A DNA stretch of 28,336 nt, taken from Saccoglossus kowalevskii (Eukaryota; Hemichordata; Enteropneusta; Harrimaniidae). Below are positions 1-13,400 of this stretch, piece after piece. The notes under the pieces were generated by a model that searched no databases, was not told the DNA's origin, and saw only the letters and a list, made by a program, of their open reading frames with translations. The stretch is taken from contig NW_003138363.1 of the NCBI RefSeq assembly GCF_000003605.2, positions 1 to 28,336 on the forward strand, written 5' to 3'. How positions within the stretch are numbered: position 1 is the first letter of the stretch; each line of letters starts with the position of its first letter. Made by a program: the position numbers and the translations under genes.

Positions 1-2726
1 ATCGTGGCTTACAATCTGCAGACATGTGTGGATATACAAGACAAATAACAAACAGATACACAATCAGGGTACAAGTAGGATTATTGTTATTTTGCACATA
101 ATAGCACTTTTTTGTTTATCTTTGTTAATCGTTTCCTATTTTGCTCATGAGATTCGTCAAGATATACTATGGCAGTACAATACAGAGATTTGGCAGCATT
201 CACCAATGCAGAGATATTTGTGAAAATATTCTTTCTTCAACCATATTTTTACAGTGTAATGACATACAGTTACTTTATTTCCACTAACAACAAACAGGGG
301 AATTTCAGTAAACAATCTGAAACACACACAATTATTCAGATTAGTTTTAAACTTTCTTTAATTACACTGTACTCCAATATTTACAACTTGTGAAAAGTGG
401 AAAAGGTCATATTATAGTGTCCTGCACTCAAGATAGTCAATACCAACAGTAGCTGAAATGCATAGTGGGGCAATAGCTGTGCACGAACCTGCACACAATG
501 TACAACTTACAAATATATTTAACTGCTGTTTCACCTTACCATTTGAATGTTAAATTTACTTGCAATAGTAATTTGGTTCTGAGCACTACAGTTCATGAGG
601 CCTGGCAAACCAAGGCAGTACTAACCTCTGATACTGTTAGTAACCATAAAAATATGACAAACCAATGCTTGTTAATATTGGTGTATACAACATTGAATTG
701 AAATACAGAATGTGTTTCGTTCAAAATTGAGAGAACTCAATACATTAAAAAGATATGAAGATGGTTTTCAGTTCAATGATAGAATCATACTATCATACAC
801 ATGCTTTGATGTAAATACAAAAACTTTCCCTTCCCCCAAGCATTGTTAGTTTTAAAAAGAACAGTAGACTGGAAATGGTGATAGTTTGTACATACTACAT
901 GTATATAAGCCTGAATATAGTCTATTAGGAATATGAAACCTATCATGTATGAGATATGTATGTCATGTTACAGTCAATATGGTAACATGCTAGTGAGAGT
1001 AACACAAAAAATTGTATGTATTTTTGTTATGACACTATAGCCATAGATGTGGGCATAATGAAACCAATATTGTCTGTGTTATGTGCAGTTGGGATTTGTC
1101 AATTGAAATCCCAAGTCTATTTGGTTCATATTCAATTTGGGAACTTGGAGTGAATTGTAGAAATACAAATTTTTCAATTACTCCAATGGTTTATTTGCGA
1201 CAGCAAACACAACCAAATCACTGAAAGAGTAAATGTCATAGTGACTTAATGGTAATAAAGCCAAAACGCTTCAACACAAGAATGTGCATTAGTTATCAGA
1301 ATTCTTGCACACTTTAGCTGTCAATACATACATAACAACTGGTACAAGTAATGTGGATTCCATAAGTCATGTACACAATCAACATACATTAACAAAGCTG
1401 TACGAAACATCTTTCTGACACAGGAAAATTAATTGCTTGTTTGCATATTTTGGATTCCCCAGAAATCCATTAGAGACCTCAGACAATGCATGATGGTATA
1501 AATCAACTCATGATCAATATGATTAAAGGCACTTACTGAGAAAACAAAATTATTTCAAGGGCTTTCAATCAATTAACAGGTAATAAAAGAATAATACAAT
1601 ACAGTGAAAATGCTAATACCAACAACTTGTTTGTTGTTGGCAATATGTAGCAGGGGAAGTTATCCACGTATAGGCAACAGTGAAGGGAAATGTACATATT
1701 ATTTGAATCCCTACTATATAACTTTGTTTGGAATTCAATATTGAATTCATTTTCAATGGTATTGGTATTAGGGTTTTGTTGATATGCAGTATATACCTAT
1801 TCCATTGATATTAAATTTCAATTTAATTAAATTTACCTGAATTTAATAATATACAGCTAAATTAAACTGTAATTAGATCAAACCTCTATATAGTTTCAAT
1901 TTAATTGAGTTAAATTAAACTTCAAAAAAAATTTAAAATTAATGCAATTTAAAAACTGAATTAAGTTAATGGTCATGGATTCCCAGTACGTGTACACGAG
2001 TCTGATAGGACTTAACCACCAGCCTACTTGCCAACCTTTAGCCAGTTTTCCCTTTAATGCGAAATACATGTGGCCAATAATGTGTTAATGACATGCAAGA
2101 TTCAGTCCAGTCTAGATGATACCAACTTTATTATAGCCCTGGCACTCAAGGTAACAGAACACAAAAATGCTGTTATTCAATAAACATAAATAAAATGAAC
2201 ATAGAAAGAAGAACTCTTGTATGTATAGAATGTGTACAAAGTAGAAATACAGAATATTTAAAATTTATAAAAAAAAAGTGATTAGCCTTTTAAACAAGAT
2301 GTCTGTCCGCTAATATAGATAGGTCTTCTCTTTGAGATACACAATGTGATACACAGTATTCAAGTATAGAAAACTATAATAATACAAAATTAATAAGACT
2401 GTGGTTTATCCCAGACTACCTATTAACCATGTTTCATTTGAATCCGTGGTTCATAGAAAGATAGATGTATAATTTATTGAAATTAGGTAAATAATATTCA
2501 TGATTTTAACTTAAACAAATCACAGCTATAAATTACCTCATGTACCAAGATTCATTGAAATAATTGAGATAAACATAATTTCCACCATAAAACTATCAGG
2601 TCTTTGGATCAGAGAGCATCTAAGTACCATGTTTTTAATGAAATTAAATGAGTGGTACTAGAGATAACAGGAACAACTGAATTAATTTGTAAATTTTTAT
2701 TTGGCACAGCATAAACTTTTCATCTC
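1..2726. other. Intergenic AT-rich DNA, no gene recognised
   Basis: No open frame here has recognisable protein similarity or convincing splice sites, and the short ORFs look like chance. About 1790-1970 is an extreme AT island with many AATTTAATT-like words. Around 2120-2150 the minus strand reads like a LINE/SINE 3' end (ATAATAAAGTTGGTATCATC), but I could not delimit an element. On the minus strand this region lies downstream of ING3. A possible AATAAA (TTTATT at 2696-2701) could end a long ING3 3' UTR. Confidence 0.5.
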
Positions 2727-4085
2727 ACCTTGAGCTGGGAATTCATACCAGACAACAATATGTCACCTAGAATTGGGAATTCATACCAGACAACAATATG
2801 TCACCTTGAGTTGGGAATTCATATCAGACAATATGTCACCTTAAGTTGGGAATTCATATCAGACAATATGTCACCTTAAGTTGGGAATTCATACCAGACA
2901 ATGATATGTCACCTTGAGTTGGGAATTCATACCAGACAATAATATGTCACCTTGAGTTGGGAATTCATACCAGACAATATGTCACCTTAAGTTGGGAATT
3001 CATACCAGACAACAATATGTCACCTTGAGTTGGGAATTCATACCAGACAATATGTCACCTTAAGTTGGGAATTCATACCAGACAACAATATGTCACCTTG
3101 AGTTGGGAATTCATACCAGACAACAATATGTCACCTAGAATTGGGAATTCACACCAGACAACAATATGTCACCTAGAATTGGGAATTCACACCAGACAAC
3201 AATATGTCACCTTGAGCTGGGAAGTTCACACCAGACAACAATATGTCACCTAGAATTGGGAATTCATACCAGACAATAATATGTCACCTTGAGTTGGGAA
3301 TTCATACCAGACAATATGTCACCTTAAGTTGGGAATTCATACCAGACAACAATATGTCACCTTGAGCTGGGAAGTTCACACCAGACAACAATATGTCACC
3401 TAGAATTGGGAATTCATACCAGACAACAATATGTCACCTTGAGCTGGGAGTTCACACCAGACAACAATATGTCACCTAGAATTGGGAATTCATACCAGAC
3501 AACAATATGTCACCTAGAATTGGGAATTCATACCAGACAACAATATGTCACCTTGAGCTGGGAGTTCACACCAGACAACAATATGTCACCTAGAATTGGG
3601 AATTCATACCAGACAACAATATGTCACCTTGAGCTGGGAGTTCACACCAGACAACAATATGTCACCTAGAATTGGGAATTCATACCAGACAACAATATGT
3701 CACATAGAATTGGGAATTCATACCAGACAACAATATGTCACCTTGAGCTGGGAATTCATACCAGACAACAATATGTCACCTTGAGTTGGGAATTCATACC
3801 AGACAACAATATGTCACCTTGAGCTGGGAAGTTCACACCAGACAACAATATGTCACCTAGAATTGGGAATTCATACCAGACAACAATATGTCACCTAGAA
3901 TTGGGAATTCATACCAGACAACAATATGTCACCTTGAGCTGGGAATTCATACCAGACAACAATATGTCACCTTGAGCTGGGAATTCATACCAGACAACAA
4001 TATGTCACCTAGAATTGGGAATTCATACCAGACAACAATATGTCACCTAGAATTGGGAATTCATACCAGACAACAATATGTCACC
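2727..4085. repeat. 38-bp tandem satellite with EcoRI sites, about 36 units
   Basis: The unit is approximately TTGGGAATTCATACCAGACA followed by ACAATATGTCACCTAGAA, 38 bp in all. About 36 units lie head to tail. Three sorts of variation are visible: short 35-bp units that lose three bases of ACAACAAT (mostly 2810-3340), units with CTTGAGCTGGGA at the junction, and units with GTTCACACC in place of ATTCATACC. From about 3360 to 4060 the variants recur as dimers and trimers, which indicates higher-order amplification. Nearly every unit carries GAATTC. The array begins 292 bp beyond the ING3 stop codon and may lie in or just past its 3' UTR. The period is not a multiple of three, so the ORFs inside it are repeat artefacts. 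Confidence 0.97.
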
Positions 4086-4224
4086 GAGAGTACTATGAAA
4101 TTTTACTGAGATGGAAAACTGCAAAACAAGTAGGGTAAATAAGGTTGTAAGGCTGATCACTAATCCATGTATCGTAAAACATATATTTTTTTATGGATAC
4201 TTTTTGACAAAGTTCAACACTTGT

Positions 4225-4230
4225 TTAATT
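4225..4230 (-). promoter_or_regulatory. Candidate ING3 poly(A) signal, ATTAAA
   Basis: TTTAAT on the plus strand reads ATTAAA on the ING3 strand, about 147 bases past the stop codon. A GT-rich stretch follows on the minus strand. If used, the 3' UTR is short and the satellite is outside the transcript. The alternative is AATAAA at 2696-2701, which would put the whole satellite inside the 3' UTR. Confidence 0.4.
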
Positions 4231-4376
4231 AGTTCATATCTCATATGCTGGACTGCTCTTTAGACAACATCTCAGTTATGTAGCAATATTGCTGTCATAG
4301 CAAGCTGACTATTCTGGGCACTCACTGGCAGTTTTTTAGTATGGTAGTAGGGCAGGTACTGAGCACTATTTGCAGA

Positions 4377-4490
4377 TCACAGTTTTCTTCCTCTTCTTTT
4401 CATAGCAGCTGTACACTGTGGACAATACCATTTACCTTTAGGGGCTTCTGTAAGACCCACACAGCCATAATGGAACCATTCAATTGGACA
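4377..4490 (-). CDS. ING3: ING3 exon 10 (terminal coding exon)
   Basis: Acceptor ATTGTAG|TGTCCA. Encodes [20 protein letters not shown] and [17 protein letters not shown], then TGA at 4379-4377. This is the second half of the PHD finger with five zinc ligands and the pocket tryptophan. Confidence 0.97.
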   Translation of the reverse strand, partial: CPIEWFHYGCVGLTEAPKGKWYCPQCTAAMKRRGRKL

Positions 4491-7400
4491 CTACAATGAC
4501 AAAATATGATGATAAATTAATCATACAACATTATTGTGTGGTAATTGCAAGGTCACAAAGCAGTATATACTACATGTATAGCGTAAAGTCCTACAGCCTA
4601 TTTTTAAAAAAGCACACAAACTGTATTCAAATTTGATGTTGCTGTAGGTATGTTCTAAAATTGGAGTTGAATTTATGTTTGTCGTAATCACTTATGGCTA
4701 TTGAAGAACACAGTGTTTGTTGTTTGTCACAATGAAAAGTGCAACATTTAAATACTTTAACACTCCATGTGTCTTCAAAAAAATGTTTTTCCATTAAAAT
4801 AAATGCCAAGGATTGCACTTCAGCATTGATAAATTACTTTCATGTTGTGTTTGTCATTGCCAATAATTAGGGAAACTAGAGAGGATAGTAGAGTTGTCTG
4901 GTTTGACAATGGAGACTGTTGGGTGTCTGAGATTCTGGTTTGATAGTGAGGACAGTTGGGTTTCTCAGTTGTCTGGTTTGACAGTGGAGACGGTTGGATT
5001 TCTGGTCTGTCTGTTGTTTTGACAGTTGGGTTAGTAGGGTTTTCAAGTTCTCTTCTTAGACAGTGAGGATAGTAGGTTTTCTGAACATTCTTGTTCAATA
5101 GTGGAAATATATATATAACATTCATGTATGTAGTTACCAGCAATAATTTGTGGTTTACATGTATGCCTAATCTAATATGTTTTATCTTCACAATGTCATG
5201 CAATACCAGAGAAGTTGTTTTTAACTTACATCGTCATTATCACAACCAACCATTTCACCATAAGAAACTTGGTTGCATATACAGTATCTTGGCTCATTGG
5301 GATCATATGTCCAATCTGCCTCTGCAACCACAGGTTCAGGCACAGGTTCCTGCGGTACAACCTCTGGCACTGGTTCTGCTCGACATGTTGAAGAGTTTCT
5401 TGTATTTTGTCTGTGAATAAAAGAGACAGTGCAAAGAGACAGTGAATAAAACTACAGGTATCAATCATCTTGCAATGTAATGTCACTGTGTATGTATTTA
5501 ATGATAAATATAGAAGTATATAGAATTCCGTTGTTTCTTATAAAGTGCCTGTATCTCATGGTATTTTTCACTATGGAGATAATGCCTGTACATGTGATAA
5601 TAAATGTTCATAGCAAGGAAACAAATGTCAACAGGATAGCATGCATTATTACTAGTAGTATAAAGGTTTCGATTCATAATAATTGTAACCAAAGCACATA
5701 CTTTATTTGTGTTCAATCTCAAAACTATACACATAATGAATAATGTAGTTCCTATTCCTGTGCATAGTAAACCGTTTTGCATTGTTATTTTATAGAATTT
5801 AGCATATGCAAATAGCATATAAAGATGCAGTACTTAAGTGACCTGATAGATGGATCAAGTCAGTCATCTTGAGTAGAGTTGCATCAACAATCAGTAATGG
5901 TTACTCCTTCCACTAAGTTTGTAGAAAATCAAAAACAACACATGCTAAGATCTGGTTCAGGAAATGTCAAAATACTGGACTTTAGTGTTGAAATATAGTC
6001 AGCAGTCGACTGTTTTTGATCAGATGACAATATTATAATTGTATTTGTGTATGAGTGTCATGATGTACAATCAAGGTATAAAGTTAGGTTACTGATAATA
6101 TCAATAATAGCAGACTGACATCACATTGCAACGGTTAGTTACAAGTGACCAGAGAAAGTTCACCCTCTATACGAGCATGATAATATTACAATTACTGCTG
6201 CTTACTTATTTGATTCACGACATGTTAGTATATTCATACAGTAACACTAAAATTTCACTAGCAACCTACTGTCAACTGGTTTGATCTCATTATTCTACAT
6301 TAACTTAAATTGAAGGTCAATGTTTAGAATGCTATGAAATCACTAGTGATTGTTGTATCCTCTAGTAAGAAATTTAATATGACTGCAAGAAAAAGATTTC
6401 AGGGGGTTCAACAGCCTATGATTTCTATTTTAGAACTAAATATTGGATATTCACTGATTTGGTGTGGCACATAAATTACATTGTAGAACTATTATGGCTG
6501 TCAGCTGATTATACGATTTACCATAAAAACTACTCATCTCTTTTCAAAAAAAAATATTTCAATTTGAAACCCTTTAATTCATGCTATAAACTTTTATGCA
6601 AAACACAGCACAACAACCATTGACAATGCTCAGTCGTCAAAATGAACAAATCTGAGAGAGGTATGACAAAAATATTCACCAAAATTAGAGAATTGAAGAT
6701 ATCATCATGAAATGAACAAATCTAAGAAAGGTCTACCCAAGGTACATATACACTAAGTATCAAAGCATTCAGGCTTGTAGTTTTCAAGAAGAAGTCGAAA
6801 AAGTAAAACATTGACACCGGCAACAGACAATCACTCATATGATAAGCTCCGCTCGACAAAGTCTACAGCGGAGCTAAAAAATGTTATGTTCAGCCAACAT
6901 CCAGTATGTATAATTATTGTAGTGAGTTTGAATGGAATGCATGCAAGACAATTCAGAGAAACAGTTGTTAAAATGATGTGCACCTGTAACCTGATATGTA
7001 TCGGGGATCTCACCAGTACAGTGGGAGCATTGGCCGCTCATGAATTTTAATGAGCTCGGCCACAGTGCAAATACTTTTTTTTATTGGTCTCAAAATATTA
7101 TGTTTCACAATTTAGAATAGTTTGAAATTAAAAATTGAAACAATTCAAAACATTCTCAAAATGCAAATGCTGCAGACTAAAAACAGCAACAAATTAATGT
7201 TGCAATGTCTATTGTAAAATGTTAAATGAAACAACACTTTTGAAATGTTTCAGAATATGTTCACAAGTTTCACGATCTTATTTACTGCAAAACACCCTCC
7301 TTCAAAAAATCGACCATGTAATTATTTGGGGAATTGTTGCAATTTACTGTAAAACATGTCTTTTTCGCGAGCATGTCTTTTTTCCCGAATTTAGCGAGAG

Positions 7401-10400
7401 AACTGATTCGCTAATTCAAGATGTCGCTAATGACTTTATTATCAATTCAAAATGAAATCAAACAAAGAAATCAACAATGACAAGAGAGATTCGCTAAATC
7501 AACATTTTGCTATTAGTCATTTTACTACAATTCACTGAAATTGCATGCCGCTTTTTCAACATGTTTTACAGTATTATAACTTACTTTGAATGTTATACAC
7601 CGGTTATACCAATAATGCCTCTTACTCAGTCATGCCATGCACAAATTTTTAATTGTGATCACTTGTTTGCTTTGGTAAAATCACAAACACGCCATGATGT
7701 TTGTGATGGATCAGTTGACCGGCTTGTGTCCTTTGACCAATCAGAATCAGCAATCAGAATGTCACATGATAATGCAGATAGAACCAAAAGTTTTTCGAAT
7801 GGTAGTGATCATAAAATTGCATTTTGGAAGTAAAACGATGTGTTGGTGTGGATTTCAGCTGAAAACTATATGATGGTTTTCGAAAGCGGTGATTAGCAAT
7901 TTTTAAAAGATAAAAGAAGAGTTTTGACATGATTCGCGATGATAACAGTTGAAATGTATTTCACCCACTCATGCAATAAACGTGTTGCTTTTTCTTGGGT
8001 AGTGTGAACAGATTGTGATCTCTGCTTTGACCATGTTATATTGGGGTTAAAGTGAAGAGGTGCTAATTATACAAAATTGACTAGTATTGTTTATAAGCCA
8101 CCATCATGAGACGAGGTTCATTGTTTACACATTATAATCGTTCTACTGGCAGGATGCGTGCTGGTCGGCTTGTAGTTATAATAACAATTGGACAAGTGTT
8201 TCCATGGTAGCTGCTAATTTTGAGTGCCGGTTGGGGCTGACCAGCGTGGCAAGATCCCTGATGTATGATACTGATGCAAAGCAGTGTTCATCTGCGAGAA
8301 ATGATTTCGTACACATTTATGGACCACCATTACATGAGTTTAGGCTGTCAAGTTCAATCAAATCAAACAAGTCAATGAAAATGACTCAGTCCCAGTGTTC
8401 TCCCCAGGCCAAAACAGCGTCGCGAGCCGCGACGCGATCAGATTTGCCCGCGACGCTATGTGTTTTCTCCGCGATGCTATTATTTATCCCGTGATCTGAT
8501 TTCTTCAGTCTTTCACAGACTGTAAAGTTTCCTGGCTAACTAGTTAAATCTACAAATGCATGGTATTAACGACAAATTCCCGGGATAATCCCCTGTTTTT
8601 TCTCATTGGTTGGATATCGTTTAAAAAAAAACAAAGCAGTTCTATAAACACAAAGCCGTAAGCCCCGGTGTCAAATGCTTTTTCCGAAACATATATTCAT
8701 ATGCAAATGAATAGTCACACCATAGAGTGAGTCGGCCATCTTTGATCCAATTGTGAAATATATCGTCATAAACATGTATCCTAACATGTATAATCTATGT
8801 ACCAAGTTTGAATGACAACTGACAAAGCATGTCCAAAATACAACATTTTCAAAAAACAAGATGGCTGTCAGTCGGCCATCTTTGATCCAATTGTGAAATA
8901 AATCGTCATGGACATGTATCCTAACATTTATAATCTATGTACCAAGTTTGAATGACAACTGACAAAACATGTCCAAAATACAACATTTTCAAAAAACAAG
9001 ATGGCTGTCAGTCAGCCATTTTGAATCGAATCGTTAAATCACGGCATGTGCATACGTCCCACATAAAGTACTAGGCACATGCAAAGAATGAACGGAATCG
9101 ATCCAAGGGATTCTGAGATATGACTCCGGACGGACGGATGGACGCACAGACACACAGACGGACGGACGGAGACCAAATTATAAGTCTCCGTTTTCGGGGA
9201 CTAACAAGCCATGTATGGCACAGTCCCAGTTAGTTATCAAATTTAAGATATAAAGTTTTGTTTATAGTAATATAGCTGGAATATAACCATGTCAGGAATA
9301 TGATTTTTTAACATTAAAATGATTGACATTTGTATCTGATCGTCAAACATGTACTTGTCCATATTGAGAGATATTGCTCTGGAACAGCATTCAAAATCAG
9401 CCATTTTGAATACATGTATATATATAACATGATGTATAATGAATATTTAAAATTTGAATATAATCAGTCAAAACAAGTCAGAGATATGGGTCTAGAAGCC
9501 AATTCATTAAAACAAAATGGCCGCCAGACAGCCATTTTGAATCCAATCTGAAAAATAAATGATGTGCATCAGGAACCTGTAATGTCTAATATATGTACCA
9601 AGTTTGAACAAAATCTATCTGTAAACAGCTGAGAAATGCTTGATTTTTAGGATTTTTTAGCCATTTCGAATAGGATCGTCAAACCAATACATCTGTCTAT
9701 CTATATGACATGATGTATAATGAATATTTAAAATTTGAACATAATCAGTGAAAGCAAGTCAGAGATATGGCACATTCATTGAAACAAAATGGCCGCCAGT
9801 AGTCCATTTTGAATCATATCGTAAAACAAAACGATGTGCATCAAGGTCCTATAATGTCTAATGTATATACTAAGTTTGAACAAAATCCATCTGCAAACAG
9901 CCAAGAAATGCTTGATTTTGATGATTTTTAGCACAAAAATGGCCACCATTCGGCCATCTTGAATCAGATCGTGAAACAAATTGACGTGTATATGTATAAT
10001 ATCATGTATGATGTATTTGTGAAGTTTGATTGTGATTGGTCCAGGCATTTTTAGGATACAGGTCCGGATGGACGGACACACGCACGGACGGACGGACACA
10101 CGTGCAGAGGTCAAAACATAAGTCCCCGTTTTTGGACTGCGTCCAAACGGGGACTAAAAATAACACAATTTATGGTGTTACCTAAGAGTATAGTATTTGT
10201 ATGCAAACTGAATCAGGCTATATATTCATGCTAAAGTTGTTGTATGGTATACGTAACACAATATATTATATTTGTTTAAATATTATATATTATTATTTTG
10301 CTTATTATTTAGCAAAAACAGACCACCACTGCAGTTAATGATTTGTAAACATACTGAAGTGCTTACTTTTTACTTCTCTGTGTCCTTGTAGTATCAGCAG

Positions 10401-13400
10401 TTTTTTGTTCCCCTGAGCTAGTTGATGTGGCATTATTATATAGACCAGTATAACCTGACATTTGCGTTAGATCTGCACCACTCTTGAGTGCATCATATGT
10501 GGCTCGTATACTAGCTGTTCTTCTTCCTTGTTGCATCTAAGTGACCCAAATAGTAAGTATAGCATGCACATATCAGTACATATTAAGCATAGTACGAACA
10601 ATTTTAGTTATTGTAACCACAAGAAAATATTTGACGATGGAATCAGCAACAACAACACAGATTACAGGGACAGACGTTTTCTCCTCATATAGCTTGACCT
10701 TCACATCTACAACGATATGGATAAGGTAAAAATGAAAAATGGTTTTCCCTCTAACTGGGCAGGCTGGGTTACCAGAAACACAGAATTTATTTTATTCAGC
10801 CTCAATTAAAGTATTTATGTAGCAGGTAATAATCTAACTATAATTTTACAATTTTCTTTCTGATATTTTCATGGTGTAATCACATAGGAACACAAATTTA
10901 CCTGTAGTGTATTAGACACAGCCTGGGCTGCCGCCAATGCAATAGCATTAGTTCCTGTACTCATCTGTCCAAGTCTATAGGAAAGTAATGATGACTGTGT
11001 GGTACCAGCACCACTGTCTACTGCTGTAGATGCAGCAGACGTTGCTGGGGGTGTTGAGCTGTTACTTCGATAGCCTGTTGCAGACTCTGGGACAGCTTCA
11101 TGAAGCATATTTCTAGTCTGTAACTTTTCAGAGGCAACTTTCTTATCAACGTGGTTTTCTAGCGACGTGTATTTCCGCTCTGCATGAAAATAAAAGTATG
11201 ACTAATAACTATTGAGATGAAACTATTATGAGTGGGATGCTAACAGACTGTCTGTGCCAAGACTGCCTGCGAATGAATAGATAACAAAGGATAGTTCATG
11301 TATCACCCTTGACCAGAGTTTATACACAAGACAATGTTACTTATTCATTCATAATTGTCAATAACCGAATCACGTAACAGTGAAATAAGCATGTTTTGTG
11401 TACATCTCATCAGAGGTATACCAGTACACAGTATACCGATTAGTGCCATTACATTTTATTTTATCTCTGCATTTCTTTGTATTTATGTTCCTTACCATAC
11501 AAAAACCCTCTGAAGGTTTTAAGTAGTGATTGCCTTTGTTCAAGGTACATGTACATGTAGTAGTCAGAATGAGGATTTAAATACAATTATAAATAAAACA
11601 GATGACTCACAGCCAAGTTGGATTTAGATAATTAGAGGCTATTAAATACTGTTGCCACTGAACAAAAGTGAAATCACTGTAACTGCCAAATTACCGGGTT
11701 GACATGTAAAAAACACTAAAATCCAAGCTTTGAAATTTATAGTGTATTATTTGATGAGACAGGATATGTAATCATCTAAATAACAAACTCTTTTGAGACA
11801 TACAATTATTACAGTTTACAATACAGTTTGTTACAGTAAAGTGTTCGCTATAATGAAACACGTAATATACTGGGTTTGTTATGAGTGAGAGACATGCAAT
11901 AAGTTCATTATAAAAACGTCTTCATCATTTTATAACAAGGTTATAGTATATATTATCCAGCAACAAGAGTACCAATGTGTGCTTACTTTCTCCTCGCTGC
12001 AAGTGATTGTGTTGAGACTGTGTATCAAGTTCAAGTGATCCTACAACAAGAAAATATGACAAGATTACACATGAAGATTGGAAACAACATGACACATGTT
12101 TTTTCCCTCTCTCCCTGAGATTAACTCTGAATATTGTACAATTGGAAATTGCTAAGTTATTTTTGCGAAGAGCCAGTCAAAAGTAGCAATTTTGCACAGT
12201 CTAATTTTTGTGAAACAACCTTTCTAAGGCAATTTTACGTCCAGATACGAGTATCAGAAATGGGCATCCCAGTGAACAATGAGAATAAACTTTCTTTTCA
12301 TGGTTAGAACAATGACTACCGGTACGTAGAATACTGAATACAATCACAGATTCTATAGTACAAAAGAAACATTCTTCTATTCAAGAGCGTTTGTATAAAA
12401 TGCATGGATTGCAGAATGCTTTCTGCATCAACATCATAGCATCAACCATGGCGGACAACAGCTCGCATACAAACCCAATAGTGTTCAACTTGCTGCATTT
12501 ATCAGAATTATCGTTATCAACCCAACTGCACACACACGTTACACTAAAATTGAAATATTGGCAGACACACTACAGCTTAAACTATGTTATCATCGTGTCT
12601 ATTCACGTACATTGGCTACAAGGATCAAACGTCTTTGATGTGTCCAACCACAAATATCACTCCGTCGCAAATACATGTAATAAATGATGACACTAATCAT
12701 GGTTTAATCAAGACTAATAATAGTTTGACAAAGCATAAGTGGGATGTGGCTGAAAAACATTTAATAGGCAGTGTAGCTCCAATCACAACCAGCAGTGTAC
12801 GCTACTGTAATATTTTATAAATGACTCCAAAAATAATGACTAAATTTATTCATTTAATTTGAAGTAAAAAGTGTAATTAAAGTCTCTCTGCAAACTATGC
12901 AAAAATATAACTACGCAAATAGTACGTGTTAGTTGGTTTGTTGGTAAGAAATCTGTGTGACCTGCATATCACTGTTTCAACCATTTTAAGCACATCCAAA
13001 TGTAGATGGTTATTTTGGTTTCTGCTTTAATTGTTCATTCAAATTTTACTCATGTCTCAATTTTGTGAAACACGTAGCTTCATTCTGTTCTTTGTTCTGA
13101 TCACTATGGGCAGCACAACAATATTTCATGTAGTTTATGCATAATCAACAGCCTGAAACCCAATGAAGCTATAGAAATGATCACTGATGCAACTTTTGAA
13201 CCAGATAAAATGAATAATGGTTTTCATATTTAATTATTATAAATAGGGATGTAGTGAGGGTTGATCATTGTTCATCTCAAAACGACACCTGCTACTATAA
13301 CAATTATTCATGAAAGCTACACCACAATCTACCACAGAATGAGTTTCAAACTGCATTCCAGAGCTTTCAATATTTAACATTATTATACATCCGTCACCGT

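Larger units (their letters stand above)
5411..10366 (-). other. ING3 intron 8, repeat-rich
   Basis: The largest intron, 4.96 kb. It contains the Helitron-like elements near 6640-6877, 8731-9204 and 9400-10157, a hairpin at 7031-7062, and a CGCGA-type short repeat at 8415-8505. Between 5420 and 6540 and between 7070 and 8400 I recognise nothing firm; 7355-7500 has repeated TTCGCTAA/TTAGCGAG words suggestive of an old repeat. Confidence 0.6.

Noticed and set aside
3065-4109. Several ORFs of 62-87 codons with repeated HTRQQYVT or NSYQTTICHLELG
   Set aside because: They are the 38-bp satellite read in three frames; the period is not a multiple of three and there are no gene signals.
4820-5203. 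Minus-strand 127-codon ORF with repeated SPLSNQTT
   Set aside because: It lies in ING3 intron 9 and is produced by the degenerate minisatellite; exons 9 and 10 splice over it with correct phase.
5498-5818. Overlapping ORFs on both strands of about 87-106 codons in ING3 intron 8
   Set aside because: No similarity, AT-driven composition, and no splice or start context.
7507-7833. Plus-strand 108-codon ORF in ING3 intron 8
   Set aside because: No recognisable motif, and it overlaps words that look like a dispersed repeat (TTCGCTAA).
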